A DNA stretch of 64,000 bases from Pedobacter sp. MR2016-24 (GCF_026239655.1 NZ_JAPIVO010000009.1:1-64000); one strand, 5' to 3'. Shown: positions 37,511 through 46,526, counted from the first letter of the stretch. Numbers and translations: made by a program. Notes: generated from the sequence alone by a model not told the origin.

Positions 37511-38428
37511 ATGAATAAAGATTTTTGGGCAGGTGTATTTCCTGCAATCACTACTAAATTTACATCAGACGAAGAACTTGATCTGGCAGCATGTAACAAA
37601 GGGATAGAAGCACAGCTTGAAGCAGGCGTTAACGGTATCGTTATCGGAGGTTCATTGGGTGAGGCAAGCACATTAACAGAAGAAGAGAAGTTTATACTTC
37701 TTGAAGAGACATTGAAAACTGTTGCAGGCAGGGTTCCCGTGATTTTTAGTATTGCAGAGCAGGCGACCAATATCGCGGTAAGCCATGCTAAAAAAGCGGA
37801 ATCACTGGGCGCATCTGGTGTGATGATCCTTCCGCCGCTGCGTTATTATGCATCAGCTGATGAAACGGTAGCTTATTTTGCTGCAGTAGCTAAAAGTACC
37901 AGCCTTCCTATTATGATTTACAATAATCCGGTTGACTATAAAATCCATGTTACGCTGGATATGTTTGCAGAACTGGAGCAATATGCTAACATCAGCGCGG
38001 TAAAAGAATCTACACGTGATATCAGTAACATCACCAGGATGCTAAACCGTTTTGGCGATCGTTTCAAGATTTTTACAGGAGTTGATCCCCTGGCTTTGGA
38101 AAGTATTGTTGCAGGTGCACACGGCTGGGTTGCTGGTCTGGTAGACGCTTTCCCTAAAGAAACAGTCGCGATTTTCCGTTTGGTAAAAGAAGGCAGGATT
38201 AATGAAGCAGTGGCGATTAACCGTTGGTTTATGCCATTACTCGATCTTGATATTCACCCTAAACTGGTACAATATATTAAACTTGCGGAAGTGGCTACTG
38301 GAACGGGTACAGAATATGTGCGTGCACCTCGTTTGGTGTTGAGCGGTACCGAACGTGAGCAAATCACTAAAGTGATCAATGATGCACTGGCGGTAAGACC
38401 GGTATTGCCTGAAGGCAGCTGGGGATAA
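37511..38428 (+). CDS. DapA-family lyase, probable pyrroline-4-hydroxy-2-carboxylate deaminase
   Basis: A 305-aa TIM-barrel enzyme of the DHDPS/NAL superfamily. The Schiff-base lysine is K165 (ISAVKESTRD), the conserved tyrosine is Y137 (MIYNNP), and the carboxylate-binding loop is GGSLGEAS (47-54). The family contains synthases, aldolases and dehydratases/deaminases. Its three downstream neighbours are the other steps of the 4-hydroxyproline pathway, which identifies this as the step that converts delta1-pyrroline-4-hydroxy-2-carboxylate to 2-oxoglutarate semialdehyde plus ammonia. Lysine synthesis is unlikely, since GSLGE differs from the usual GTTGE of DapA and no lysine genes are near. 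Confidence 0.85.
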   Translation: MNKDFWAGVFPAITTKFTSDEELDLAACNKGIEAQLEAGVNGIVIGGSLGEASTLTEEEKFILLEETLKTVAGRVPVIFSIAEQATNIAVSHAKKAESLGASGVMILPPLRYYASADETVAYFAAVAKSTSLPIMIYNNPVDYKIHVTLDMFAELEQYANISAVKESTRDISNITRMLNRFGDRFKIFTGVDPLALESIVAGAHGWVAGLVDAFPKETVAIFRLVKEGRINEAVAINRWFMPLLDLDIHPKLVQYIKLAEVATGTGTEYVRAPRLVLSGTEREQITKVINDALAVRPVLPEGSWG

Positions 38429-38464
38429 TCCCCCTGAATGATCAATAATATTTAACACAAAAGA

Positions 38465-40042
38465 ATGAACGGACAGAATTTAATAGGAAATGAGTATGCT
38501 GAAGCAGCAACTTCAGCATTTAAGGCGATTAATCCCGCAACAGGGGCAACTCTGGAAGGCGATTTTTTTCCTGCTCAGCAAAAAGATGTTGATGAAGCTT
38601 TAAATCGTGCTGTAAGTGCTTTTACAGTGTATAAAAATATTGATAAAGACCGTAGAGCAGATTTTTTACGGGCTATAGCAAATGAAATACTGGCTGTGGG
38701 CGATGAGCTGATTGAGCGCGCCTGTGCAGAAAGTGCTCTGCCTTTAGGCAGGATCCAGGGAGAGCGGGGAAGAACGGTAGGCCAGCTGAATATGTTTGCT
38801 GACCTGCTGGCGGAAGGCTCCTGGGTAGAAGCAATTATAGACAATGAACTGCCGGACAGGCAGCCTGCACCAAGACCAGATATCAGAAGAATGTTAGTTG
38901 CCATGGGACCAGTAGTGGTATTCGGGGCAAGTAACTTTCCTCTGGCTTTTTCTGTTGCAGGCGGAGACACGGCTTCGGCCCTGGCTTCGGGCTGCCCGGT
39001 GATTGTAAAAGCACATGCTGCCCATCCGGGTACAAGTGCACTGGTGGCTGCTGCGATACAAAAAGCAGTGATTTCAACAGGAATGCCTGAAGGGGTATTC
39101 TCTATGCTGTTTGACGATGGTTATGAAATTGGTGCATTACTGGTAAAACATCCAAAAACCAAAGCGGTAACTTTTACGGGTTCGTTTAAAGGAGGGATGG
39201 CACTGAACAAACTGGCTTCGGAAAGAGAAGAGCCTATTCCTGTATTTGCGGAGATGGGCAGTATCAATCCTGTTTTGTTATTGCCGGAAGCACTGGAAAC
39301 ACGTGCGGAACAGATAGCAGAACAGTATGCCGCTTCGATTACTATGGGAGCCGGACAATTCTGTACTAATCCCGGTTTGTTGCTGGGTGTGGCTTCGGCT
39401 GGTTTAACTCGTTTTAAAGATACGCTCGCAGAAAAAGTTGCAGCGATTTCTTCGGCAACAATGCTGACTGAAGGGATTTGTAAAAACTTCAGCACACTTT
39501 CTGCAGGGATGCTGGAAGAACAGGAGATTACACTGGTAGCGAAATCGTCACTGGAAGTGGATGGCGCAAGCAATCAGGCATTGGCCACTATTGCTGAAGT
39601 GTCTGCAAAAGCATTTCTGGCTAACCCAAAATTAAAGGAAGAAGTTTTTGGACCATGGTCATTATTGGTAGTTGCTGATAATGTACAAGAGCTGGAACAG
39701 GTACTGGCCTACGCAGGCGGACAATTAACATTGTCTGTAATGGCAGCTGAAAACGAATTGAATACGTATCAAACATTACTCGATAAAGCGGAGGAAATTA
39801 CGGGACGTATTTTGCTGAATGGCGTGCCTACCGGAGTGGAAGTATGTGCAGCGATGCAGCATGGCGGACCTTTCCCGGCGACAAATGATAGTCGTTTCAC
39901 CTCTGTAGGTACAACGGCAATCCGTCGGTTTGTGCGACCATTAAGCTGGCAGAACTGGGACAAGAAATTATTGCCTCCGGCATTACAGGACGGTAATCCG
40001 TTAAATATCTGGAGACTGGTAGATAATAAAATGACCAAATAA
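38465..40042 (+). CDS. 2-oxoglutarate semialdehyde dehydrogenase
   Basis: A 525-aa aldehyde dehydrogenase. The catalytic Cys300 (GAGQFCTNPG) and general-base Glu263 (FAEMGSINP) are both present. The protein groups by sequence feel with the NADP-type 2-oxoglutarate semialdehyde dehydrogenases of hydroxyproline operons (long form with EMGSINP and QFCTNPGL), rather than the arabinose-pathway type. It oxidises the semialdehyde to 2-oxoglutarate, the last step feeding the TCA cycle. It sits 36 bp after the deaminase gene and 3 bp before the epimerase gene. Confidence 0.88.
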   Translation: MNGQNLIGNEYAEAATSAFKAINPATGATLEGDFFPAQQKDVDEALNRAVSAFTVYKNIDKDRRADFLRAIANEILAVGDELIERACAESALPLGRIQGERGRTVGQLNMFADLLAEGSWVEAIIDNELPDRQPAPRPDIRRMLVAMGPVVVFGASNFPLAFSVAGGDTASALASGCPVIVKAHAAHPGTSALVAAAIQKAVISTGMPEGVFSMLFDDGYEIGALLVKHPKTKAVTFTGSFKGGMALNKLASEREEPIPVFAEMGSINPVLLLPEALETRAEQIAEQYAASITMGAGQFCTNPGLLLGVASAGLTRFKDTLAEKVAAISSATMLTEGICKNFSTLSAGMLEEQEITLVAKSSLEVDGASNQALATIAEVSAKAFLANPKLKEEVFGPWSLLVVADNVQELEQVLAYAGGQLTLSVMAAENELNTYQTLLDKAEEITGRILLNGVPTGVEVCAAMQHGGPFPATNDSRFTSVGTTAIRRFVRPLSWQNWDKKLLPPALQDGNPLNIWRLVDNKMTK

Positions 40043-40045
40043 TAT

Positions 40046-41047
40046 ATGTCAAGCAAAACATTTTTCTGTATAGATGCGCATACCTGCGGTAATCCGGTGC
40101 GACTGGTAGCTGGTGGCGGACCCAATCTTGTTGGGGAGACGATGAGTGAAAAGAGACAACATTTTCTAAAAGAATATGACTGGATCAGACAGGGGCTCAT
40201 GTTTGAACCAAGAGGTCACGATATGATGTCAGGCAGTATTTTATACCCGCCTCATGATCCTCAAAATGATGTTGCGGTGCTGTTTATTGAAACCAGCGGC
40301 TGTCTGCCTATGTGCGGTCATGGTACTATAGGTACAATTACGATTGCGATAGAAGAGGGATTGATTATGCCAAAAGTTCCCGGCATAGTTAAAATGGAGG
40401 CACCTGCGGGTTTGGTGAACATTGAATACAAACAGGAAAACAATAAGGTATCTTCGGTAAAGCTCACAAATGTGGCTTCTTACCTTGATTCGGAAGGTTT
40501 AACCGTGGAATGCCCGGATTTGGGAACGCTGACTTTTGACGTGGCCTATGGAGGTAACTTCTACGCCATAGTTGATCCGCAACCTAACTTTAAAGGGATT
40601 GATCACTATGCAGCCGATCAGCTGATTTCCTGGAGCAGGGTAATTCGTAAACGAATCAATGAGCTGTATAGCTTTGTGCATCCGGAAAACCCTACGATTA
40701 AAGACTGTACACATATTCTTTGGGCAGGAGATACCAAATCCCCCGATGCTACAGCACGAAATGCAGTTTTTTATGGCGATAAAGCGATAGACCGCTCGCC
40801 CTGCGGTACAGGGACTTCTGCACGCATGGCGCAGTGGTTTGCTAAAGGCAAACTAAAAAAGGGTGATTCATTTGTCCATGAAAGCATCATTGGAAGTACG
40901 TTTATTGGTAAGGTAGAAGATGTGGTGGACTTACAGGGACGTAAAGCTATCATTCCAAGTATTGAAGGATGGGCAAAAGTATTTGGCTATAACACCATCA
41001 AAATTGATGATGATGATCCTTATGCAAAGGGTTTCCAGGTGATTTAA
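40046..41047 (+). CDS. 4-hydroxyproline 2-epimerase (proline racemase family)
   Basis: A 333-aa member of the proline racemase superfamily. Both catalytic cysteines are present: C90 in MCGHGTIG and C253 in SPCGTGTSARMA. Two cysteines mark racemases/epimerases; a Thr at the first position would instead mark trans-3-hydroxyproline dehydratase. Genomic context with a D-amino-acid oxidase, deaminase and semialdehyde dehydrogenase identifies it as the enzyme converting trans-4-hydroxy-L-proline to cis-4-hydroxy-D-proline, the first step of the pathway. Proline racemase activity cannot be excluded from sequence alone. Spacing to neighbours is 3 and 37 bp. Confidence 0.9.
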   Translation: MSSKTFFCIDAHTCGNPVRLVAGGGPNLVGETMSEKRQHFLKEYDWIRQGLMFEPRGHDMMSGSILYPPHDPQNDVAVLFIETSGCLPMCGHGTIGTITIAIEEGLIMPKVPGIVKMEAPAGLVNIEYKQENNKVSSVKLTNVASYLDSEGLTVECPDLGTLTFDVAYGGNFYAIVDPQPNFKGIDHYAADQLISWSRVIRKRINELYSFVHPENPTIKDCTHILWAGDTKSPDATARNAVFYGDKAIDRSPCGTGTSARMAQWFAKGKLKKGDSFVHESIIGSTFIGKVEDVVDLQGRKAIIPSIEGWAKVFGYNTIKIDDDDPYAKGFQVI

Positions 41048-41084
41048 CGCGCTGGAATTTTTAAAAATATTAGAAGATCTATAA

Positions 41085-42329
41085 ATGGGAAAAGCAATTA
41101 TAATAGGTGCCGGAATTGTTGGGCTGAGCTCCGCTTATTACCTGCAGCAGTCTGGCTGGGAGGTAACGATACTGGAGAAAGGGGATTTATCTGATAATTG
41201 CTCTTTCGGTAATGCAGGGATGATTGTTCCAAGTCATTTTGTGCCCCTTGCTGCCCCGGGAATGATAGAGAAGGGAATTAAATGGATGTTTGACAGCAAG
41301 AGTCCTTTTTATGTGAGGCCTTCGCTGAACTTTGATCTGGCAGGCTGGGGACTGAAATTCATGAAAAGTGCAAACAGGGAGAAAGCTGAACGTGCGGCTG
41401 TGCCATTGCGTGACATTTCTTTATTGAGCAAGGACTTGTATGCGGGACTGACAAAGGATATCGGCGATTTTGGGCTGACCAATAACGGGATCCTGATGTT
41501 GTACAAAACGGATAAAGTGGGTGAGGAGGAACTGCATATTGCAGAGCAGGCAAGAAATCTGGGACTGGATGTAGCCTCGTTATCTGCTGCTGAAGTCCAA
41601 ACGCTGCAACCGGATCTTAAGCTGGACGTGTTAGGGGGAATCCATTACAGATGCGATGCCCACCTGAACCCAAATCAGCTGATGGCCTTAATGCAAAAAT
41701 ACCTGTTGGCTAAAGGCGTTAAAATTATTAAAAACACAGAAGTCACAAAAATTATACATGAGAAAGGAAAGATCACCAGCCTGCTGGCCGGCGGGAAACA
41801 ATACAGCGCAAATCACTATGTGCTGGCAGGTGGATCATGGTCGCCCGAAATAGCCAAACGTGCCGGTTTTAAAATTCCTTTAATGCCGGGTAAGGGTTAT
41901 TCCTTCTTAGTAGATGATACGGCGAAAAACATGCACATCGCTGCTTTATTGTGCGAAGCTAAAGTTTCTGTTACGCCAATGGGAGGTAAGATCCGCTTTG
42001 GCGGCACGATGGAAATCGATGCTGTAAATGACCGCATTAACATTAACCGGGTAAAAGGAATTGTGGAATCTATTCCTAAATACTTTCCCGGTATGCATCC
42101 TGCACTGCCTGAAACGAAAGATATATGGTATGGTTTCAGACCTTGTTCTCCTGACGGGCTGCCTTATCTTGGAAACAGTAAATCTTTACAAAACCTGACT
42201 GTAGCTACAGGGCATGGTATGATGGGAATCAGTCTTGGGCCGGCTACCGGTAAATTAGTGAGCGAACTCATTAATGGTCAGTCGCCCTCAATGGACATCA
42301 ATCCATTTTCGGCCAATAGGTATGCTTAA
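41085..42329 (+). CDS. FAD-dependent D-amino acid (cis-4-hydroxy-D-proline) oxidoreductase
   Basis: A 414-aa DAO/DadA-family flavoenzyme. The FAD-binding Rossmann motif GAGIVGLSSAYYL begins at residue 8, followed by the acidic ribose-binding residue in TILEKG. The C-terminal GHGMMGISLGPATGKL closes the FAD site. In hydroxyproline operons this type oxidises cis-4-hydroxy-D-proline to pyrroline-4-hydroxy-2-carboxylate, the substrate of the deaminase encoded three genes upstream. It is a single-subunit form with no adjacent small iron-sulfur subunits. It is the last gene of the operon; a strong hairpin begins 21 bp after the stop. Confidence 0.9.
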   Translation: MGKAIIIGAGIVGLSSAYYLQQSGWEVTILEKGDLSDNCSFGNAGMIVPSHFVPLAAPGMIEKGIKWMFDSKSPFYVRPSLNFDLAGWGLKFMKSANREKAERAAVPLRDISLLSKDLYAGLTKDIGDFGLTNNGILMLYKTDKVGEEELHIAEQARNLGLDVASLSAAEVQTLQPDLKLDVLGGIHYRCDAHLNPNQLMALMQKYLLAKGVKIIKNTEVTKIIHEKGKITSLLAGGKQYSANHYVLAGGSWSPEIAKRAGFKIPLMPGKGYSFLVDDTAKNMHIAALLCEAKVSVTPMGGKIRFGGTMEIDAVNDRININRVKGIVESIPKYFPGMHPALPETKDIWYGFRPCSPDGLPYLGNSKSLQNLTVATGHGMMGISLGPATGKLVSELINGQSPSMDINPFSANRYA

Positions 42330-42350
42330 AAGCGATATTTACTGCTAAAT

Positions 42351-42387
42351 AATAAGCGTCAAATTGATAATTAATTTGACGCTTATT
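42351..42387 (+). terminator. Hairpin terminator of the hydroxyproline operon
   Basis: A perfect 15-bp inverted repeat AATAAGCGTCAAATT / AATTTGACGCTTATT (42351-42365 and 42373-42387) with a 7-nt loop, followed by TATCTTTTT. It separates the operon from the AraC gene that starts 22 bp later on the same strand. Because of its AT-rich symmetry it could also serve as a regulator site, but a terminator is more likely. Confidence 0.8.
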
Positions 42388-42409
42388 TATCTTTTTGTAT
42401 ATTTCGTAA

Positions 42410-43273
42410 ATGAAAGTACTGCCTTTTACTATACCGGTTTCCCATGACAGGACAATCATTGTTCAAACAGAGGATATGCCTTATTTCTACACGTATTTAC
42501 ATCGTCATAAGGAAATTCAGCTGACATGGATTCAGGAAGGTGAAGGGACTTTAGTTGCGGGTATGAATATGCATTTGTTCCGTGCAGGTGAGATTTATCT
42601 TTTTGGCGCCAACATGCCCCATGTCTTTAAAAGTGATCCCGAGTATTTTGAGGTGGACAGTAAAAAGAAGATCCGGACCATTACAGTTTTCTTTAATCCC
42701 ACAGATAAGCTATCCGCTCTGTTTGACCTCCCTGAAATGAAAAATGTACAGGCCTTCCTGGAGGAGAATAACTGTGGCTTTAAAGTACCGCACCAGTTAT
42801 TTTCTGATATCTCCGGCAGGTTGCTCGGCTTGCTGAATTCGGATGGTATAGACCAGCTGATGCAGTTTCTGCAGTTACTGAAAACATTGAGCAGTATGAA
42901 AAACCTGGAGCCGCTTACCGTAAATTCACTGCCACGGAGCATTAATGACAATGAAGGAATGCGTGTTGCTTCGATTTATAACTATATCATCCAGAATTAC
43001 AGCAAGGCCCTTACGCTGGAAGAGGTGGCTGAACAGGCTTACATGACCCCGCATGCTTTCTGCCGTTATTTCAAAAAACATACCCGTTATACGCTGGTGG
43101 GCTTCCTGAATAAGGTGCGGATCAATGAGGCCTGTAAATTGCTGATGAGCGGCTCCCATAATGGGATAGCGGCCATCGCTTACAGCTGTGGTTTTAACAG
43201 CATCACTAATTTCAACAGAGTATTCAAATCCATTACCGGTAAAAGTCCCCGGAACTATAAAGAGCAATTCTAA
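42410..43273 (+). CDS. AraC-family regulator with N-terminal cupin
   Basis: A 287-aa regulator. The N-terminal cupin domain shows TYLHRHKEIQLTWIQEGEG and AGEIYLFGANMPHVF, the sugar- or small-molecule-binding half. The C-terminal AraC HTH pair covers about residues 185-287: TLEEVAEQAYMTPHAFCRYFK and IAAIAYSCGFNSITNFNRVF, ending KSPRNYKEQF. It lies directly after the hydroxyproline operon and before the amino-acid permease, so it is the natural candidate regulator for both. The effector could be hydroxyproline or L-arabinose; the sequence does not tell. TATATTTC at 42398-42405 is one base off the -7 consensus but very close to the ATG. Confidence 0.92.
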   Translation: MKVLPFTIPVSHDRTIIVQTEDMPYFYTYLHRHKEIQLTWIQEGEGTLVAGMNMHLFRAGEIYLFGANMPHVFKSDPEYFEVDSKKKIRTITVFFNPTDKLSALFDLPEMKNVQAFLEENNCGFKVPHQLFSDISGRLLGLLNSDGIDQLMQFLQLLKTLSSMKNLEPLTVNSLPRSINDNEGMRVASIYNYIIQNYSKALTLEEVAEQAYMTPHAFCRYFKKHTRYTLVGFLNKVRINEACKLLMSGSHNGIAAIAYSCGFNSITNFNRVFKSITGKSPRNYKEQF

Positions 43274-43336
43274 GAAGAAGGTTAATATCTGTCAATGATT
43301 GATTAATAATTGAATATTTTTCAGTTTGTATTCTTC

Positions 43337-43344
43337 TATTTTTG
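43337..43344 (+). promoter_or_regulatory. Probable promoter of the permease gene
   Basis: TATTTTTG matches the TAnnTTTG -7 consensus, 29 bp before the ATG at 43374. A TTG at 43310-43312 lies 24 bp upstream, one base outside the usual 17-23 bp range. A GGTTAATAT element is at 43280-43288. The position also argues against a longer reading frame starting at 43326. Confidence 0.45.
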
Positions 43345-43373
43345 AAATACAACAAACCAAAACCTCTTTTTTT

Positions 43374-44801
43374 ATGAATGAACCAAAAACGTCGTTCAGA
43401 CCCACCCTGGGTCTGATGGATGCAACAATGCTTGTGGCAGGAAGTATGATCGGCTCGGGTATTTTTATCGTTAGTGCCGATATTGTAAGAAACGTTGGCG
43501 GTTCTGGCTGGCTGATATTTGTATGGGTAATTACCGGTTTTATGACTCTTGCTGCGGCTTTGAGTTATGGAGAGCTGAGTTCGATGTTTCCCAAAGCAGG
43601 CGGACAATATGTTTATCTGAAGGAGGCATATAATCCACTGGTCAGTTTTCTCTATGGCTGGAGCTTTTTTGCCGTGATACAAACGGCTACAATTGCCGCA
43701 GTAGGTGTAGCTTTCGCCAAGTTCACCGCCTATATCTTTCCGCAGATCAGTGAGGATCTGGTGCTGATGGACTTTGGTTTTATGACGATTTCCCCGGCAC
43801 AGCTTTTATCCGTCTGTGTGATCATTTTCCTTACTTATTTAAATACCAGGGGAGTGAAGAGTGGAAAAATGATACAGACCACGTTTACGATTGTGAAGAT
43901 ATTGAGTTTAGGCGGACTGATCCTTTTTGGTTTCTGGGCATTTAAAGTAGAAATATGGAATGCAAACTGGAGCAATGCCTGGGATATGCATAAACTGCTG
44001 CCATCTGGCAACAAAGAACACTATACTTTTATTCCTGCGCTGGGTGCTGTTGCCGCAGCGATGGTGGGGTCTATTTTTAGCAGTGATTCCTGGCATAATG
44101 TAACCTTCATCGCAGGAGAAGTGAAAAACCCCAAACGCAATATTGGCCTTAGCCTTTTTCTGGGTACGCTGACCGTAACGATCATCTATGTAGCGGCTAA
44201 CGTGATGTATACGGGGGTATTAACCTTACCGGAAATTGCTTCGGCGGAAAAAGACAGGGTAGCTGTTACGGCTTCGCATGTTATTTTTGGGAATGGTGGT
44301 ACGATCATTATTGCAGTGATGATCATGATCTCTACTTTTGGCTGCAATAATGGATTGATCATGGCCGGAGCCAGGGTTTATTATTCGATGGCTAAAGATG
44401 GTTTGTTCTTCAAGAAAGCGGGCGACCTGAATACCAATGCTGTACCGGGTTTTGCTTTATGGGTTCAATGTATCTTCGCTTGTTTATGGTGTTTTAGTGG
44501 TAAGTACGGAGACCTGCTGGATATGATCTCTTTTGTAGTAGTGGGCTTTTATATACTGACGATCTTTGGGATTTTTATCCTTAGAAAAAAGAGACCCGAT
44601 GCAGAGCGGCCGTACAAGGCGATAGGTTACCCTGTACTGCCGATCATTTATATCCTGATGGGGCTGGCCTTCTGTATACTGCTGATTGTGTATAAGCCCA
44701 AGTTCACCTGGCCGGGACTGATTATTACCTTAATCGGAATCCCGATATATTATTTCATCAGGTCACAGACTGCGCAGAAAAGTATTTCTGATCAGCCATG
44801 A
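43374..44801 (+). CDS. APC-family amino acid permease
   Basis: A 475-aa inner-membrane transporter with about twelve hydrophobic segments. The first helix contains the substrate-binding GSMIGSGIFIV, the hallmark of the amino acid-polyamine-organocation superfamily. The start at MNEPKTSFRPTLG (43374) is preferred over the in-frame ATG at 43326, which lies upstream of the probable -7 element. It follows the AraC gene by 100 bp and may import hydroxyproline, proline or another amino acid released by the neighbouring peptidases; the specificity is inference. Its 3' end overlaps the aminopeptidase gene on the opposite strand by 39 bp. Confidence 0.9.
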   Translation: MNEPKTSFRPTLGLMDATMLVAGSMIGSGIFIVSADIVRNVGGSGWLIFVWVITGFMTLAAALSYGELSSMFPKAGGQYVYLKEAYNPLVSFLYGWSFFAVIQTATIAAVGVAFAKFTAYIFPQISEDLVLMDFGFMTISPAQLLSVCVIIFLTYLNTRGVKSGKMIQTTFTIVKILSLGGLILFGFWAFKVEIWNANWSNAWDMHKLLPSGNKEHYTFIPALGAVAAAMVGSIFSSDSWHNVTFIAGEVKNPKRNIGLSLFLGTLTVTIIYVAANVMYTGVLTLPEIASAEKDRVAVTASHVIFGNGGTIIIAVMIMISTFGCNNGLIMAGARVYYSMAKDGLFFKKAGDLNTNAVPGFALWVQCIFACLWCFSGKYGDLLDMISFVVVGFYILTIFGIFILRKKRPDAERPYKAIGYPVLPIIYILMGLAFCILLIVYKPKFTWPGLIITLIGIPIYYFIRSQTAQKSISDQP

Positions 44802-46520
44802 CAATTCTTCCGTGGTCAGGTGAGGTTTAAGCTCCCTGATCACAAATTCATGATAGTTATTCAGCCAGTTGATATGACGCTGCTCCAATAATGTGATGTC
44901 AATCGCTTCAGTATCTATCATTGCAATCGTAATGGTTTCCGAGCTCAGGAAGCTGCCAAAGTCCGACTGTGCGGCTGCTACGGTCAGCACCAGGTTTTCT
45001 ATTCTGACACCATGTTTGCCTGGTCGGTAAATACCCGGCTCTATGGAAGTGACCATACCAGGCAGAAAAGGGATAGGCAGGTTATCCGGACTGATGGACT
45101 GTGGACCTTCATGTACGTTCAGGAAATAACCCACACCGTGCCCTGTACCGTGACCATAATTCCTTGCGTGATCCCATAAGGGTTTACGGATAATTCCATC
45201 CAGCTGGTATCCACAGGTGCCTGTCGGGAACTGTGCGGACGATCCTTCAATCAATCCTTTCAACACCAGGGTATAATCTGTTTTTTCTTCTGCGGTAACC
45301 GGCCCCAGGATCACCATCCGCGTAATGTCAGTTGTGCCCAGATAATATTGTCCGCCAGAATCTATCAGGAACATGCCTTCCGCCTTTAACTGCACATCGG
45401 TAACTGTTGTCGGCATATAATGCGGCAGGGCCGCATGCGCCTTATAACCCGCAATGGAGTCGAAACTTACACCTGCGAAGCTGTCCTGTTCTGCCCGGAA
45501 TCCTTTTAGTTTCTCTGAGGCCGATAATTCAGTAATTATTTCCTGTTCAACGTTTTCCTTTAACCATTTCACAAAACGCGTCATGGCTACGCCATCCCTG
45601 ATCATAGCTTGTTTGAAGTTGCTGATTTCGGTGGTGTTCTTTACTGACTTTAAATGTGTGCTTGGGTTGATGCCCAGCTGCACCTGCACTTCTTCAGGAA
45701 CCAGATTGTACAAGTAAGTGCAGGTACGTTTAGGATCTATGAGCAATGTTTCTCGAAGGTTCAGCCTGGCAAGATGTGCCTCTACAGTGCCATAAGCGGA
45801 TAATGTAACTCCTGCATTGCTGAACTCAAGGATATCAGCAGCAGTGAATTTGCCCTTATCTATAAAAAGTAATACCTGATCCTGCAGGATCAGACAAAAA
45901 CTGAGTACCACAGGATTACATTTTACATCCGTTCCACGGATATTGAACAGCCAGGCAATATCATCAAGAGAAGAAATGAGGTGCGCAGTAGCTCCGGTTT
46001 TGCTGAGCACTTCACGTACTTCTTCCAGTTTTTTTACCAATGGTTTACCACTATATTTTTCTGCTAATAAAAATGCAGGTGCTGATGGTAGTTCGGGTCT
46101 GTTCTCCCAGATCGGATCCAAAAAATCTGCATGGCTTACCTGCATGTGGTTTGCTTTGAACAGCGCTGAGAGGGTAACAGAAAGGAGCTTGAAATTACAG
46201 GCAATCTGCGCGTATTTTGGCAGCCATTGTATATATTCCGGTGTATGTGGAATTTTAAGTTTTACCAGTTCATATCCTGTATCTTTTAATTGCTCTTCCG
46301 CCTGGTTAAAATAGCGGGAATCTGTCCAGAGTCCAGCAAAATCCTGCGTAATCACGAGCACCCCTGCACTGCCTGTAAAACCGCAGGCAAATTCCAGGCA
46401 TTTATAATGTGCCGGCAGGTATTCACTCATGTGCGGATCTGCAGAATGGATCAGGTAGGCATCTACTGCCGAACTCCGCATTTGCGAACGTATCGCAGCT
46501 AACTTTTCCAGGTATGTCAT
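44763..46520 (-). CDS. Three-domain Xaa-Pro aminopeptidase (M24B)
   Basis: A 585-aa cytoplasmic aminopeptidase P of the long eukaryote-like type: two creatinase-like N-terminal domains (about 1-300), the M24 domain (about 305-525) and an M24_C tail (about 525-585). Metal ligands are visible in LIDSGGQYYLGTTDITR (two Asp), GHGTGHGVGYFLNVHEG (His), TSIEPGIYRP (Glu) and GVRIENLVL (Glu). It removes the residue before proline from peptides. Third gene of the minus-strand operon S9 peptidase, GH97, aminopeptidase P, with a 6-bp gap to GH97. Its length differs from the 452-aa aminopeptidase P at 36064, so the two are different subtypes, not a recent duplication. Confidence 0.92.
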   Translation of the reverse strand: MTYLEKLAAIRSQMRSSAVDAYLIHSADPHMSEYLPAHYKCLEFACGFTGSAGVLVITQDFAGLWTDSRYFNQAEEQLKDTGYELVKLKIPHTPEYIQWLPKYAQIACNFKLLSVTLSALFKANHMQVSHADFLDPIWENRPELPSAPAFLLAEKYSGKPLVKKLEEVREVLSKTGATAHLISSLDDIAWLFNIRGTDVKCNPVVLSFCLILQDQVLLFIDKGKFTAADILEFSNAGVTLSAYGTVEAHLARLNLRETLLIDPKRTCTYLYNLVPEEVQVQLGINPSTHLKSVKNTTEISNFKQAMIRDGVAMTRFVKWLKENVEQEIITELSASEKLKGFRAEQDSFAGVSFDSIAGYKAHAALPHYMPTTVTDVQLKAEGMFLIDSGGQYYLGTTDITRMVILGPVTAEEKTDYTLVLKGLIEGSSAQFPTGTCGYQLDGIIRKPLWDHARNYGHGTGHGVGYFLNVHEGPQSISPDNLPIPFLPGMVTSIEPGIYRPGKHGVRIENLVLTVAAAQSDFGSFLSSETITIAMIDTEAIDITLLEQRHINWLNNYHEFVIRELKPHLTTEELSWLIRNTFLRSL

Positions 46521-46526
46521 CTATAA

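Noticed and set aside
37511-38428. Assignment as dihydrodipicolinate synthase of lysine synthesis
   Set aside because: The neighbours are the other three hydroxyproline-pathway enzymes and the loop reads GSLGE, so a deaminase role is better supported.
40046-41047. Assignment as trans-3-hydroxyproline dehydratase
   Set aside because: That subgroup has Thr in place of the first catalytic cysteine; here both C90 and C253 are present.
43326-43373. Longer form of the amino acid permease from ATG 43326
   Set aside because: The extension would contain the probable -7 element, and the family begins close to MNEPKTSFRPTLG.
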